In this document: piece by piece, positions 51,945 through 60,080 of the stretch
Layout: each line of letters opens with the position of its first letter
Numbering within the stretch: the first letter of the stretch is position 1
Assembly: GCA_002397465.1 (NCBI GenBank)
Contig: DHAP01000034.1
Span: 9,088 to 73,087 of the forward strand
Direction of reading: 5' to 3'
Length of the DNA: 64,000 nucleotides
From: Caryophanales bacterium UBA4951
GTDB taxonomy: Bacteria; Bacillota_I; Bacilli_A; RFN20; CAG-826
Made by a program: the position numbers and the translations under genes
Notes under the pieces: model-generated
What the model saw: the letters and a program-made list of their open reading frames with translations, nothing else
Database searches by the model: none
What the model was told of the DNA's origin: nothing

Positions 51945-53276
51945 ATGCAGGAATTGGATCTAAGCGAGAAAATCTTAAAGGACATCATCGGCGGCGACAC
52001 GCCTTTTGCCGAAGCCCTCAGAAAAGTCTTCCAAAACGACGTTTCGGTCAGGCCGATGCGTTCCACGGTTGCGGGTCTAGTTGGCTGCGAACTCCGCCAC
52101 CATTTGCTTTTCGTCTATCTGACATCCCCATTAGAAGGCTACAGCGATGACGAGAAATCATTCCTTTCCCTCTGCCTTGCGGATGCCTATTTCTTCAAGC
52201 GCATACCTTCGGACGCCCTCCTTGGAGCGATGAAGGAAAGGCTTGGCGACGCCAAGTTGGCTTTGGCTGACCCTTTGATCAAAAAAGCCGGAAAACCAGA
52301 AGAATATATCCCAGAAGAGCTTGTAAAATCGAGCAACAAATACCTTTCTTTAAGATATAACACCCCTGAGTGGGTCTTGAAGATTTGGGAGCATTTCGGA
52401 TACGGGACCACCTATAAGATCCTAAAAAAGAACAATCACCAAAATACTTCCAGCGTCAGAGTCAGAACCTCTCTCATCAACCCAGAAAGCCTTTTGAACA
52501 ACAACCCCGATTATGCCAAAACCCCAGTCGATGGGATTTTGAGCTATAGCGGAAAGCTTCCCTTAAGGAAACTTGAGGAGTTCCGCGAAGACAAGGTCTT
52601 TGCCGAAAGACCGGCCACCAAAGCCATTTTGGACAAGTTCAAGATCTCCGAGCCGAGCGAAGCTTTGCTTTTCTCCGGCAACGACGACAGTTCTATCCTC
52701 AAAGAGATGATTGAGACCTACAACTCGAGCGTCGGGCTCAACCTTGGCGTCTATGAAGTCGAAAAGTACCCAGACGTCATCAAGATGATCAGGGCCGCCG
52801 GCCTCAAGAACGTCAACTTCTTCGGCGCCGATCCGACTTCGATGGATGCCTCTATCTCCAAACCTCAGGATTTGGTGATCGCCGCTCCGAATTCCTCGAA
52901 TTTCGATCTCATCAGGGAATATCCTGACTATCTCCTCCATTTCAAGAAAGACGGGATGGACGAGCTTTTCAAGAAAGAGAAAGAAATGCTCGAGGGAGTC
53001 AGCAAATTCGTGGCCGAGGGCGGAACCCTCATCTACATGATCTACACGATCAGCAAGAAAGAAGGCCACCAGACCGTCATCGACTTCTCGACTCTTCACA
53101 CGGAATTCAAGCTGGTCCGCGAAGCCCAGCTCTTCCCATACGAAGATCTCGACACCGCCCTTTACTACGCCGTTATGAAAAAAGAAACGCCTTTGTTAAA
53201 AGTCGGCGCCCCGCTTAGCGAAGTCGCCAACGTCTTGACCAACGCCAGCGTCAGCATGTCCGCCAAAACAATATAA
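51945..53276 (+). CDS. RsmB-like protein with lost catalytic motifs
   Basis: 443 residues from ATG 51945, four bases after GGAGGA (ATG 51933 is also in frame). Architecture and position (between priA and rlmN) are those of RsmB, the 16S rRNA m5C967 methyltransferase: NusB-like helices about 1-130, then YNTPEWVLKIWEHFGYGTTY and RVRTSLIN. The expected SAM loop (DLCAAPGGKT) reads as SGNDDSS; the first catalytic motif (PCSG) reads APNSSN near 315 and the second (TCS) reads IYTIS near 365, so both Cys are gone. The C-terminal end FKLVREAQLFPY remains typical. Probably an RNA-binding pseudoenzyme, or a protein whose rRNA target is no longer methylated. Confidence 0.75.
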   Translation: MQELDLSEKILKDIIGGDTPFAEALRKVFQNDVSVRPMRSTVAGLVGCELRHHLLFVYLTSPLEGYSDDEKSFLSLCLADAYFFKRIPSDALLGAMKERLGDAKLALADPLIKKAGKPEEYIPEELVKSSNKYLSLRYNTPEWVLKIWEHFGYGTTYKILKKNNHQNTSSVRVRTSLINPESLLNNNPDYAKTPVDGILSYSGKLPLRKLEEFREDKVFAERPATKAILDKFKISEPSEALLFSGNDDSSILKEMIETYNSSVGLNLGVYEVEKYPDVIKMIRAAGLKNVNFFGADPTSMDASISKPQDLVIAAPNSSNFDLIREYPDYLLHFKKDGMDELFKKEKEMLEGVSKFVAEGGTLIYMIYTISKKEGHQTVIDFSTLHTEFKLVREAQLFPYEDLDTALYYAVMKKETPLLKVGAPLSEVANVLTNASVSMSAKTI

Positions 53277-53280
53277 AACC

Positions 53281-54321
53281 ATGGAAAAAAAGAATCTCTT
53301 CGGATACAGCCTACCGCAGTTAGAAGAAGAGATGATCGCTTTGAAGCAAACCCCATATCGGGCCCGTCAGCTCTATTCTTGGATCTACGTCAAGAAAGTC
53401 TATGACTTCTCATGCTACAGCGACATCTCGAAGCCTTTTCGCGAGCAGTTAGAGAAAGAATATTGCCTTGACCTTCCTTCCATTTTCAAGGAAGAGGATT
53501 CCCAAGACGGAACCGTCAAACTCCTTTTGGAGATGAAAGACGGGGCCAAAGTCGAGACCGTTTTGATGCGTTACGACTATGGAAACGTCATCTGCGTCTC
53601 GAGCGAGGTCGGATGCAACATGGGATGTGCTTTCTGCGCTTCCGGCATCTTGAAGAAAGAGCGTAACCTCACCTCAGCTGAAATGGTAGGCGAGGTCATT
53701 TTGATGAACCAGTTGTTAGAAAAAGAAGGCGAGAACGTCTCCCACGTCGTCGTGATGGGGACTGGCGAGCCTTTTGACAACTACGATAACGTCATGTCTT
53801 TCGTCCGTATCATGAACGAGCAAAAAGGCTTGGCCATCGGAGCCAGGCACATCACGGTCAGCACGTGCGGGCTGGTCGATGGCATCCGTAGATACGCCGA
53901 AGAGGGCATTCAGATCAACCTTGCCATTTCCTTGCATGCCCCGAATGACAAAATCAGACAGGAGATCATGCCGATAGCCAAAGCCTATCCTCTCGACAAG
54001 CTTCTTGAGGCCGTCCGTTACTACCTAGACAAGTCCGGCCGCAGGGTCACTTTTGAGTACATCATGATAAAAGGCGTCAACGATTCGCTGGAATGCGCCG
54101 ATGAATTGGCCGATTTGCTGAAAGGCATTTTCTGCTACGTCAACCTCATTCCTTTGAACCCCGTGAAAGAAAAGCCTTTTGAGCGTTGCTCCAACAACCA
54201 GACCCATTTGTTCAGCGAACGCTTGAACTCCAGGGGCATCAATTGCACCATAAGAAAAGAATTCGGGACTGACATCGACGCCGCCTGTGGGCAGCTTCGC
54301 GTCAAATATGTAAAAAAATGA
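53281..54321 (+). CDS. rlmN: Dual-specificity RNA methyltransferase RlmN
   Basis: 346 residues. Radical SAM motif CNMGCAFC near residue 111, the conserved GTGEPFDNYDN and ISLHAPNDKIRQEIMP segments, and the two mechanistic Cys (STCG-type and the C-terminal DIDAACGQL). Methylates A2503 of 23S rRNA and some tRNAs. Four bases after the RsmB-like gene, and ATGA overlap with prpC. Confidence 0.97.
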   Translation: MEKKNLFGYSLPQLEEEMIALKQTPYRARQLYSWIYVKKVYDFSCYSDISKPFREQLEKEYCLDLPSIFKEEDSQDGTVKLLLEMKDGAKVETVLMRYDYGNVICVSSEVGCNMGCAFCASGILKKERNLTSAEMVGEVILMNQLLEKEGENVSHVVVMGTGEPFDNYDNVMSFVRIMNEQKGLAIGARHITVSTCGLVDGIRRYAEEGIQINLAISLHAPNDKIRQEIMPIAKAYPLDKLLEAVRYYLDKSGRRVTFEYIMIKGVNDSLECADELADLLKGIFCYVNLIPLNPVKEKPFERCSNNQTHLFSERLNSRGINCTIRKEFGTDIDAACGQLRVKYVKK

Positions 54322-55073
54322 GCAACAATTTCCGCGGTACATACGCCTATAAGACGGATATCGGAAGGGTCAGAAGCCACAACGAGGACCAGGCCATGGT
54401 CGTCGTAAACGCCTCGGGCGAGGTTTTCATGATCGTCTGCGACGGGATGGGTGGGGCCAACAAGGGGGATGTCGCCTCCAAGATGGCCATCGACTCCTTA
54501 TGCGAATCATTCCGAAACAAGAAAAGAATGCCATTCGCATACCTTGATAAACTATGGCTCACGAGAGCCTGCAAGGCCGCCAATAAATCAATCTATGACT
54601 TAGCCGATAAGAAACCTGCCTACAAAGGCATGGGCACCACCTTGGTGGCCGCCCTCATCAGCGGGAATCGTCTTTTGATCGGCAACATCGGTGATTCCAG
54701 GGCTTACATGATCGTCAAAAACGAAATCAAACAGCTGACCGTTGACCAGACATACGTTCATTTCCTAGTCGAGACCGGCAAGATCAGCAAGGAACAGGCC
54801 CTGACCCATCCAGAAAGGCATGTCTTGATGAACGCCTTAGGAATCTATCCTTCGCTTTCATTGACCATCAGCCAATATCCATATCATGGCGAAAGCATGC
54901 TTCTTTGCAGCGATGGCTTATACAATCAGCTCAGCGAAAAAGAGATCCTTTCCATCACTTCGACCGATGAAAGAGTCGATCAGAAAGTCACTTCTTTGAT
55001 AGTTCAGGCCAATTCCAACGGCGGGAGCGACAACGAAGGCGTCAGCTATTGGGAGAGTATGGGACATGATTGA
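54318..55073 (+). CDS. prpC: PP2C-family Ser/Thr phosphatase PrpC
   Basis: 251 residues. All PPM motifs are present: RSHNEDQ (metal Asp), VCDGMGG, GTTLVAAL, GDSRAY, LLCSDGLYNQ and the last metal ligand in DNEGVSYWE. The closing block is less typical (DNxT usually). It dephosphorylates targets of the kinase that follows. Eight-base overlap with the kinase gene. Confidence 0.93.
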   Translation: MSNNFRGTYAYKTDIGRVRSHNEDQAMVVVNASGEVFMIVCDGMGGANKGDVASKMAIDSLCESFRNKKRMPFAYLDKLWLTRACKAANKSIYDLADKKPAYKGMGTTLVAALISGNRLLIGNIGDSRAYMIVKNEIKQLTVDQTYVHFLVETGKISKEQALTHPERHVLMNALGIYPSLSLTISQYPYHGESMLLCSDGLYNQLSEKEILSITSTDERVDQKVTSLIVQANSNGGSDNEGVSYWESMGHD

Positions 55074-55944
55074 GATCGGAAATAAAATAGATGAGCGCTA
55101 TCGCATAACCTCAAGGATCGCCCATGGTGGCATGGCCGACGTCTATGAGGCCTATGACATCGTGAACCGTGAGACGGTCGCCATCAAAATAATGCGCACC
55201 GACATGATGGACAATCCGCAGAACATCGTCCGTTTCAAAAGAGAGTGCATGGCGGCCGCTTCTTTGAACAACCCCAATATCGTCAAGGTATATGGGAATG
55301 GCATCGTCGATGGACGCCCTTACATGGTCAACGAGTATGTGGAAGGCAGGACCCTCCGTGACAAGCTCAATGTCGTCGCGGGGCATAACCTCGCCCCCTT
55401 TGAGGCTTGCGAGGTCATGCTTCAACTTACCTCCGGCGTCCAATACATCCACGAGCACGGTCTCATTCACCGTGACATCAAACCAGACAATCTTTTCTAT
55501 CTTTCCGATGGATCGGTCAAAATAGCCGACTTTGGTATCTCCACGCCGCTTGGCGAGAAAAGCAAAGGCGACGCGGTGACGGGAACCGTCTACTACACGG
55601 CCCCGGAGATTTTGATGGGCGGAGAAGCGGGGGTTGCCAGCGATATCTATTCGATGGGCATTGTCTTCTATGAGATGCTCACCGGTTCCATTCCTTTCGA
55701 TGGGGCCACGCCAGAAGAAGTCGCCATCGCCCATATCAAGAAACATTTCCCTGAGCCGAGCAAAGTACTTTCTTCGATACCGAAGGAAATCGACAAAATC
55801 GTCGTGAAGGCCTGCCGCAAACGTCCGGAAGAGCGTTATCTTTCGGCCATGCAGATGCACGATTCCATCCAAGAGGCCATGAAAGACGAAAACGCCTTCC
55901 AGGAAAGAAAAGGCTTCTGGAGCCGTCTTTTCGGATTCAAGTGA
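55066..55944 (+). CDS. prkC: Cytosolic PrkC-like Ser/Thr kinase without PASTA domains
   Basis: 292 residues: one eukaryotic-type kinase domain and ~20 further residues. Gly loop IAHGGMADVYEAYD, VAIKIM Lys, catalytic HRDIKPDN (about 135-142), DFGIST, and APE-like APEIL. PrkC/StkP normally carry a transmembrane helix and extracellular PASTA repeats after the kinase; here the gene ends with KGFWSRLFGFK, so no wall-sensing part exists. Mycoplasma kinases are alike. Coupled to prpC and, through TGATG, to rpe. Confidence 0.93.
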   Translation: MIEIGNKIDERYRITSRIAHGGMADVYEAYDIVNRETVAIKIMRTDMMDNPQNIVRFKRECMAAASLNNPNIVKVYGNGIVDGRPYMVNEYVEGRTLRDKLNVVAGHNLAPFEACEVMLQLTSGVQYIHEHGLIHRDIKPDNLFYLSDGSVKIADFGISTPLGEKSKGDAVTGTVYYTAPEILMGGEAGVASDIYSMGIVFYEMLTGSIPFDGATPEEVAIAHIKKHFPEPSKVLSSIPKEIDKIVVKACRKRPEERYLSAMQMHDSIQEAMKDENAFQERKGFWSRLFGFK

Positions 55945-56627
55945 TGAAAGACTTATCCAAATACAATTATCCAGCCGTTTCGCCCTCAATCCTTTCGGCC
56001 CCGAAAGACGACCTTTTGAACAAAGGCGTCATTTTCGCCGAGAAGAACGGGGCTCATTTCATCCATCTTGACGTCATGGATGGGCATTTCGTCCCAGCCG
56101 TCACTTTCGACGATTCCTTCATCGCCTCAATAAGCCATAAACATCATATGGTCAACGACGTTCACATCATGGTCGAGGATCCTCTGACGAAAGCCGCCTC
56201 ATATTGCAAGGCCGGGGCCGACGTCCTCACCTTCCATTTCGAGGCCTGCAAAGACGATGACGAGGTCATCAAAACCATCTCCCTCATCAAATCGTTCGGC
56301 GTCAACGCCGGATTGTCCATCAAACCGGACACCAAAGTCGAAAGAGTGGAGCGTTTTCTCCCTCTTTTGGACTTGTTTCTCGTGATGTCGGTGGAGCCGG
56401 GGGCTGGCGGACAGCCTTTCAATATGGAAGCCTTGGGAAAAATATCTTTCCTTAAAGAATATAAGGAAAAAGAGAGGCTCTCCTATCTCATCGAAGTCGA
56501 TGGGGGCATTAACGGAGAGACCGCTCCGTTAGCGATAAAATCAGGGGCTGATCTATTGGTCTCAGGCTCATACTTATTCAAAGATCCCTCATTGTTCAAA
56601 GAAAGAATGGAAGGCCTCGTAAAATGA
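55944..56627 (+). CDS. rpe: Ribulose-phosphate 3-epimerase
   Basis: 227 residues. TIM-barrel motifs: SPSILSA at the start, HLDVMDGHFVPAVTF (catalytic Asp and metal ligands), DVHIMVEDP, SVEPGAGGQPF and IEVDGGIN. Interconverts ribulose-5-P and xylulose-5-P. ATG 55944 overlaps the kinase stop; an in-frame GTG one codon upstream is possible. rsgA, usually before rpe, is absent. Confidence 0.96.
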   Translation: MKDLSKYNYPAVSPSILSAPKDDLLNKGVIFAEKNGAHFIHLDVMDGHFVPAVTFDDSFIASISHKHHMVNDVHIMVEDPLTKAASYCKAGADVLTFHFEACKDDDEVIKTISLIKSFGVNAGLSIKPDTKVERVERFLPLLDLFLVMSVEPGAGGQPFNMEALGKISFLKEYKEKERLSYLIEVDGGINGETAPLAIKSGADLLVSGSYLFKDPSLFKERMEGLVK

Positions 56628-57310
56628 ACTACGGTCTTCTCGTTTCTTTTGTCCTAATGAGCATCCTTTCGCTTTTCTTTGAGCTTTTCCTTGGCATCAA
56701 AGGCCATAAGGAAAAGAAAGAGGATTATGACGTGATGTCGTATTTCCCTTATGAGTTATATGGCGATAGCCGTGGCAATTATTTCCTTTTTTCCAGGATC
56801 GCCGAGGCTTTCCGCTTATTGTGTTTTGTGGCGGTGCCGTTGTTCTTGTTGATCAAGCTTGTCGGCTATGGCGGCATGACCGGCAGTTACAGCGTCGGGA
56901 TCATGCTCATGAGCGTCTTTTTCGCCATCTCCAGCCTTTTGTTGACCATCATCCCGCTCAAAGATTCCAAACAGCATCTTGCTTATTATTTCATTTCCTC
57001 GGCCTGTGGAAGCCTCACCATCGTCATGGAAGGATTGCTTCTTCTGAGCCTCCGGAAAAGCGGAAACGAGACGATTTCCTACATCTTCTCGATCGCTTGT
57101 TTCGTCATCGCCGTTTCCATCATCGCCTTATGGTTCAACCCCAAGCTCAAGAACTGGGCAAAGATGGATTCGGTCAGCGAACCAGACGGAACGGTTTCGT
57201 TCCGCCGCCCGCATCCTTTCGTTTTGGCCTTCAGCGAATGGCTGACCATCTTCATCTCCTTGGGCGGATCCATCATCGCCGCGATAGGGTTTTTGCTCCT
57301 TCTCAGCTAA
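56624..57310 (+). CDS. Six-helix membrane protein, unknown function
   Basis: 228 residues with about six hydrophobic segments (about 4-24, 62-82, 90-112, 118-142, 152-170, 205-226). No family recognised; it stands where thiN is in Bacillus. Overlaps rpe by ATGA and ends the operon. Confidence 0.7.
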   Translation: MNYGLLVSFVLMSILSLFFELFLGIKGHKEKKEDYDVMSYFPYELYGDSRGNYFLFSRIAEAFRLLCFVAVPLFLLIKLVGYGGMTGSYSVGIMLMSVFFAISSLLLTIIPLKDSKQHLAYYFISSACGSLTIVMEGLLLLSLRKSGNETISYIFSIACFVIAVSIIALWFNPKLKNWAKMDSVSEPDGTVSFRRPHPFVLAFSEWLTIFISLGGSIIAAIGFLLLLS

Positions 57311-57330
57311 AACAAAATAAGACAAAAAAA

Positions 57331-57360
57331 GAAGTGGCGGTGGCCACTTCGTTTTTATTT
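57331..57360. terminator. Bidirectional terminator between the rpe operon and rpmB
   Basis: GAAGTGGC-GGTG-GCCACTTC (perfect 8-bp stem) followed on plus by GTTTTTATTT and preceded by seven A, which gives a T-run on minus. Confidence 0.92.
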
Positions 57361-57371
57361 GCTGATTGAGA

Positions 57372-57608
57372 TTACTTAGCTTCTTCAACGGCTGGTTTGA
57401 CAGCCTCTTTGGAAGCCTTGGCTTTGACGGATTTGTTCAAAGAACGGTAGGCGCGGGCGCTCATGCGAACCTCGACCATCTTTCCGTTGATCTCGATTTT
57501 GTACTTCTGAAGATTGACGTTCCAAACGCGACGGGTCGCTCTGACACTGTGCGAACGGTTATTGCCCGAGACTGGGCCTTTTCCGGAAACTGGGCATACT
57601 CTTGACAT
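57372..57608 (-). CDS. rpmB: 50S ribosomal protein L28
   Basis: 78 residues from the ATG at 57608 ([20 protein letters not shown]). The core [13 protein letters not shown] and [10 protein letters not shown] is typical, then a Lys/Ala/Glu tail of about 15 residues. GAGGTG lies before the start. Opposite-strand position next to the rpe cluster matches Firmicutes order. Confidence 0.96.
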   Translation of the reverse strand: MSRVCPVSGKGPVSGNNRSHSVRATRRVWNVNLQKYKIEINGKMVEVRMSARAYRSLNKSVKAKASKEAVKPAVEEAK

Positions 57609-57624
57609 AATTTTCACCTCTAAC

Positions 57625-57675
57625 GCGACTAAAATCGCGATTAGAACTATATCACGCGTACACGCGCTACGCAAA
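57625..57675 (-). promoter_or_regulatory. rpmB promoter and leader hairpin
   Basis: Minus strand: -35 TTGCGT (57675-57670), 17 bases, -10 TATAGT (57652-57647). In the leader CGCGA and TCGCG (57640-57636 and 57629-57625 as arms) form an inverted repeat just upstream of the ribosome site, possibly for feedback control. CGCG-rich repeats fill the spacer. Confidence 0.55.
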
Positions 57676-57752
57676 TAGTTTGTGGCTTTCCAACGTTATT
57701 TCGCTCATTCTAGTTCCGCGTAAAGGAGAAAGTGTAGATTTTTTCATACTTC

Positions 57753-57784
57753 TTGGCACAAACTTTTCCACCCTGTGCTAATAT
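57753..57784 (+). promoter_or_regulatory. Weak promoter before the glycogen operon
   Basis: TTGGCA (57753-57758) and TAATAT (57779-57784) with a wide 20-base spacer. The rest of the 214-base gap to rpmB holds no gene. GGAGGAA lies before ATG 57823. Confidence 0.35.
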
Positions 57785-57822
57785 ATGAAAGAAGTCTCTT
57801 AAATAGCGTTTGGAGGAAGCCA

Positions 57823-58959
57823 ATGAGCACCAAATTAGCAGCCATGATCCTAGCAGGAGGCAAGGGTACGCGCCTGCAAGCTTTGACGAGGAAAGTCGCC
57901 AAGCCGGCCGTCAGTTATGGCGGAAAGTACCGCATCATCGATTTTCCGCTCTCTAACTGTGCCAATACCGGCATCACCTGTGTTGGCGTTTTGACGCAAT
58001 ACGAATCGAGCGAGCTGAACACCTATGTCGGCAATGGCGAAAAGTGGGGCCTTAACGGCGTCCGCTCCCTGACCTCCGTCCTCACTCCTAAGCAGACTGA
58101 GGAAGGGTCGAATTGGTATTTGGGGACCGCGGATGCCATCTATCAGAACATCGATTGGCTAGACCGCGTCGATCCTGAATATGTCCTCATCCTTTCGGGC
58201 GACCACATCTACTCTTGCACCTATAGGGAGATGCTGAAAAAGACCATCGAGGCCGATGCCGATTGCACGATTGCCGTTTATCCGGTCTCCTGGGAAGAAG
58301 CCCCAAGATTTGGCATTTTGGTCACCGACAAAGAAGGAAACATCGTCGACTTCCAAGAAAAACCAAAGAAGCCTATTTCAAACCTTGCTTCCATGGGCAT
58401 TTATATCTTCCCATACAAGATCCTTAGAGCCGCCCTCATCGCCGATGCCAAAGACGAGAAGAGCGAGCACGATTTCGGCAAAAACATCATCCCGAAGATG
58501 ATGGCCGACAAAAAGAAACTCGTGGCCTATACATACCATGGCTATTGGAAGGACGTCGGAACCATCGCCTCCCTCCACCAAGCCAACATGGATCTTTTGC
58601 TCTCGGGCGACGGTGCCACGAACCTCTATACGGTTCAGGGCGACAACAGAATCTACAGCGAAGACACCCATAGCGCACCGAGCTATATCGGAGAAAAAGC
58701 CCATGTCGTCGACTGCTTGATAAACCAAGGAGCCAACGTCTTAGGCTATGTCGACCATTGCGTCATCTCTGGCGAGACGGTCATTGAAGAAGGAGCCGTC
58801 TGCAAAAACGCCGTCATCATGAATGGCGCCATCATAAGGAAAGGCGCCAAAGTCGAGGACTCGATCATCGGGCCTGACACTTTGATAGACACTGGCGAGA
58901 GCGTGAACCTCGAACACGACGGAATATCGTTGGTCGTTAACGGAAAGGCGGGGAAATAA
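57823..58959 (+). CDS. glgC: Glucose-1-phosphate adenylyltransferase, catalytic subunit
   Basis: 378 residues from ATG 57823. Nucleotidyltransferase motif AMILAGGKGTRLQALT, then KVAKPAVSYGGKYRIIDFPL (catalytic/allosteric Arg-Lys), ILSGDHIYSC (metal Asp) and FQEKPKKP, then a left-handed beta-helix C-terminus. Makes ADP-glucose for glycogen. Firmicutes use a GlgC/GlgD pair, and glgD follows at 2 bases. Confidence 0.96.
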   Translation: MSTKLAAMILAGGKGTRLQALTRKVAKPAVSYGGKYRIIDFPLSNCANTGITCVGVLTQYESSELNTYVGNGEKWGLNGVRSLTSVLTPKQTEEGSNWYLGTADAIYQNIDWLDRVDPEYVLILSGDHIYSCTYREMLKKTIEADADCTIAVYPVSWEEAPRFGILVTDKEGNIVDFQEKPKKPISNLASMGIYIFPYKILRAALIADAKDEKSEHDFGKNIIPKMMADKKKLVAYTYHGYWKDVGTIASLHQANMDLLLSGDGATNLYTVQGDNRIYSEDTHSAPSYIGEKAHVVDCLINQGANVLGYVDHCVISGETVIEEGAVCKNAVIMNGAIIRKGAKVEDSIIGPDTLIDTGESVNLEHDGISLVVNGKAGK

Positions 58960-58961
58960 AC

Positions 58962-60080
58962 ATGAAAGACGTAATCGCTCTACTAAACTGCCATAACTCA
59001 CCCGAGCTTGGCGAACTGACTTCCTCCCGTCCTTTAGCCTCCACTTCGTTTCTTGGCAGATACGCCTTCGCGGACTTTGCCCTCTCGAATTTCTGCAACA
59101 GCGAAATAGACACCGTCGGCATTTTGGTCAAAGACCATCAGCGTTCGATCCTCAAACACATGGGAAACATGATGTCTTGGGTCAACAACACCAAAACCGG
59201 CCGTGAGACGATCTTCTATAATGAAAAAGGCCAATTGAACCCGGCCTACAACAGCGACCTCAACAACATCAGGGAGAACGATTGGGTCCTTTATGATTCC
59301 GATGCTTCCTATATCGTCTTCGAAAGCGCCCATATCGTCCTTGATATCGACCTCCGTCCTATCATCGAAGAACATATCGCCCGCCACGAGGACATCACTC
59401 TCGTCTACAAGAAAATAGACGACGCCGACAAAGAATTCGTCGGCGGCAATGCCTTCACGATCGATGAGGACGGCTATTTGCTCTCCATCGACAAAAACGA
59501 TGGTAAAAACAAAAAAGCCAACATCTCTTTGGAGATTTGGATCATCAATCGCACCGTCTTGGCGGACATCATCGCCCGTCATGCGATGGTCGATGCCTCC
59601 TTCGGAATGATTCAAATGATCGAGTATCTCTCAAAGAACAAAATCGTGAAGATTCATACCCATGAATTCAAAGGCTACGCCAGAAGTTTTGACAGCCTCA
59701 AGCATTACGTCGACTATTCATTTGAGCTTCTCGACAGAAACGTCGCCAAAGAGCTCTTCAAACCTGAATGGCCAATCTACACTTTGACCCACGATACCCC
59801 GCCGGCTCTCTTTGGTGACAAGAGCAACGTCTCGAATTCCTTCATCGCCAACGGCTGCCTTGTGGAAGGCGAAGTCAAAAACTCCATCATTTGCCGCAAC
59901 GTCAAAATCGGGAAAGGGGCCAAGATCAACCGCTCCATCATCCTTTCTAACGTCTCAATCGGCGCCATGGTGACATTAAGCGACGTCGTGATCGACAAAT
60001 ATTCGATCGTCACTCAGCGGCACACCATAGCCGGCGATCCTGAAAACGTCATTTATCTAAAGCAGGGGGCCATTTTATGA
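58962..60080 (+). CDS. glgD: ADP-glucose pyrophosphorylase regulatory subunit GlgD
   Basis: 372 residues. Same fold as GlgC but the GGxGxRL loop is replaced by NCHNSPELGELTSSRPLAS, so it is probably not catalytic. FLGRYAFADFALSNF and the beta-helix end (SIICRNVKIGKGAKINRSI) are kept. Known to increase GlgC activity in Bacillus-type pairs. ATGA overlap with glgA. Confidence 0.93.
   Translation: MKDVIALLNCHNSPELGELTSSRPLASTSFLGRYAFADFALSNFCNSEIDTVGILVKDHQRSILKHMGNMMSWVNNTKTGRETIFYNEKGQLNPAYNSDLNNIRENDWVLYDSDASYIVFESAHIVLDIDLRPIIEEHIARHEDITLVYKKIDDADKEFVGGNAFTIDEDGYLLSIDKNDGKNKKANISLEIWIINRTVLADIIARHAMVDASFGMIQMIEYLSKNKIVKIHTHEFKGYARSFDSLKHYVDYSFELLDRNVAKELFKPEWPIYTLTHDTPPALFGDKSNVSNSFIANGCLVEGEVKNSIICRNVKIGKGAKINRSIILSNVSIGAMVTLSDVVIDKYSIVTQRHTIAGDPENVIYLKQGAIL

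Noticed and set aside
53281..54321. Possible Cfr-type resistance methylase instead of RlmN
   Set aside because: Location in the conserved cluster and the RlmN-like N-terminus and end motif fit RlmN; nothing specific to Cfr is seen.
55111..55989. Long open frame antisense to prkC
   Set aside because: It mirrors the codon structure of the kinase gene, lacks a ribosome site and has no domain-like pattern; the sense strand has clear kinase motifs.
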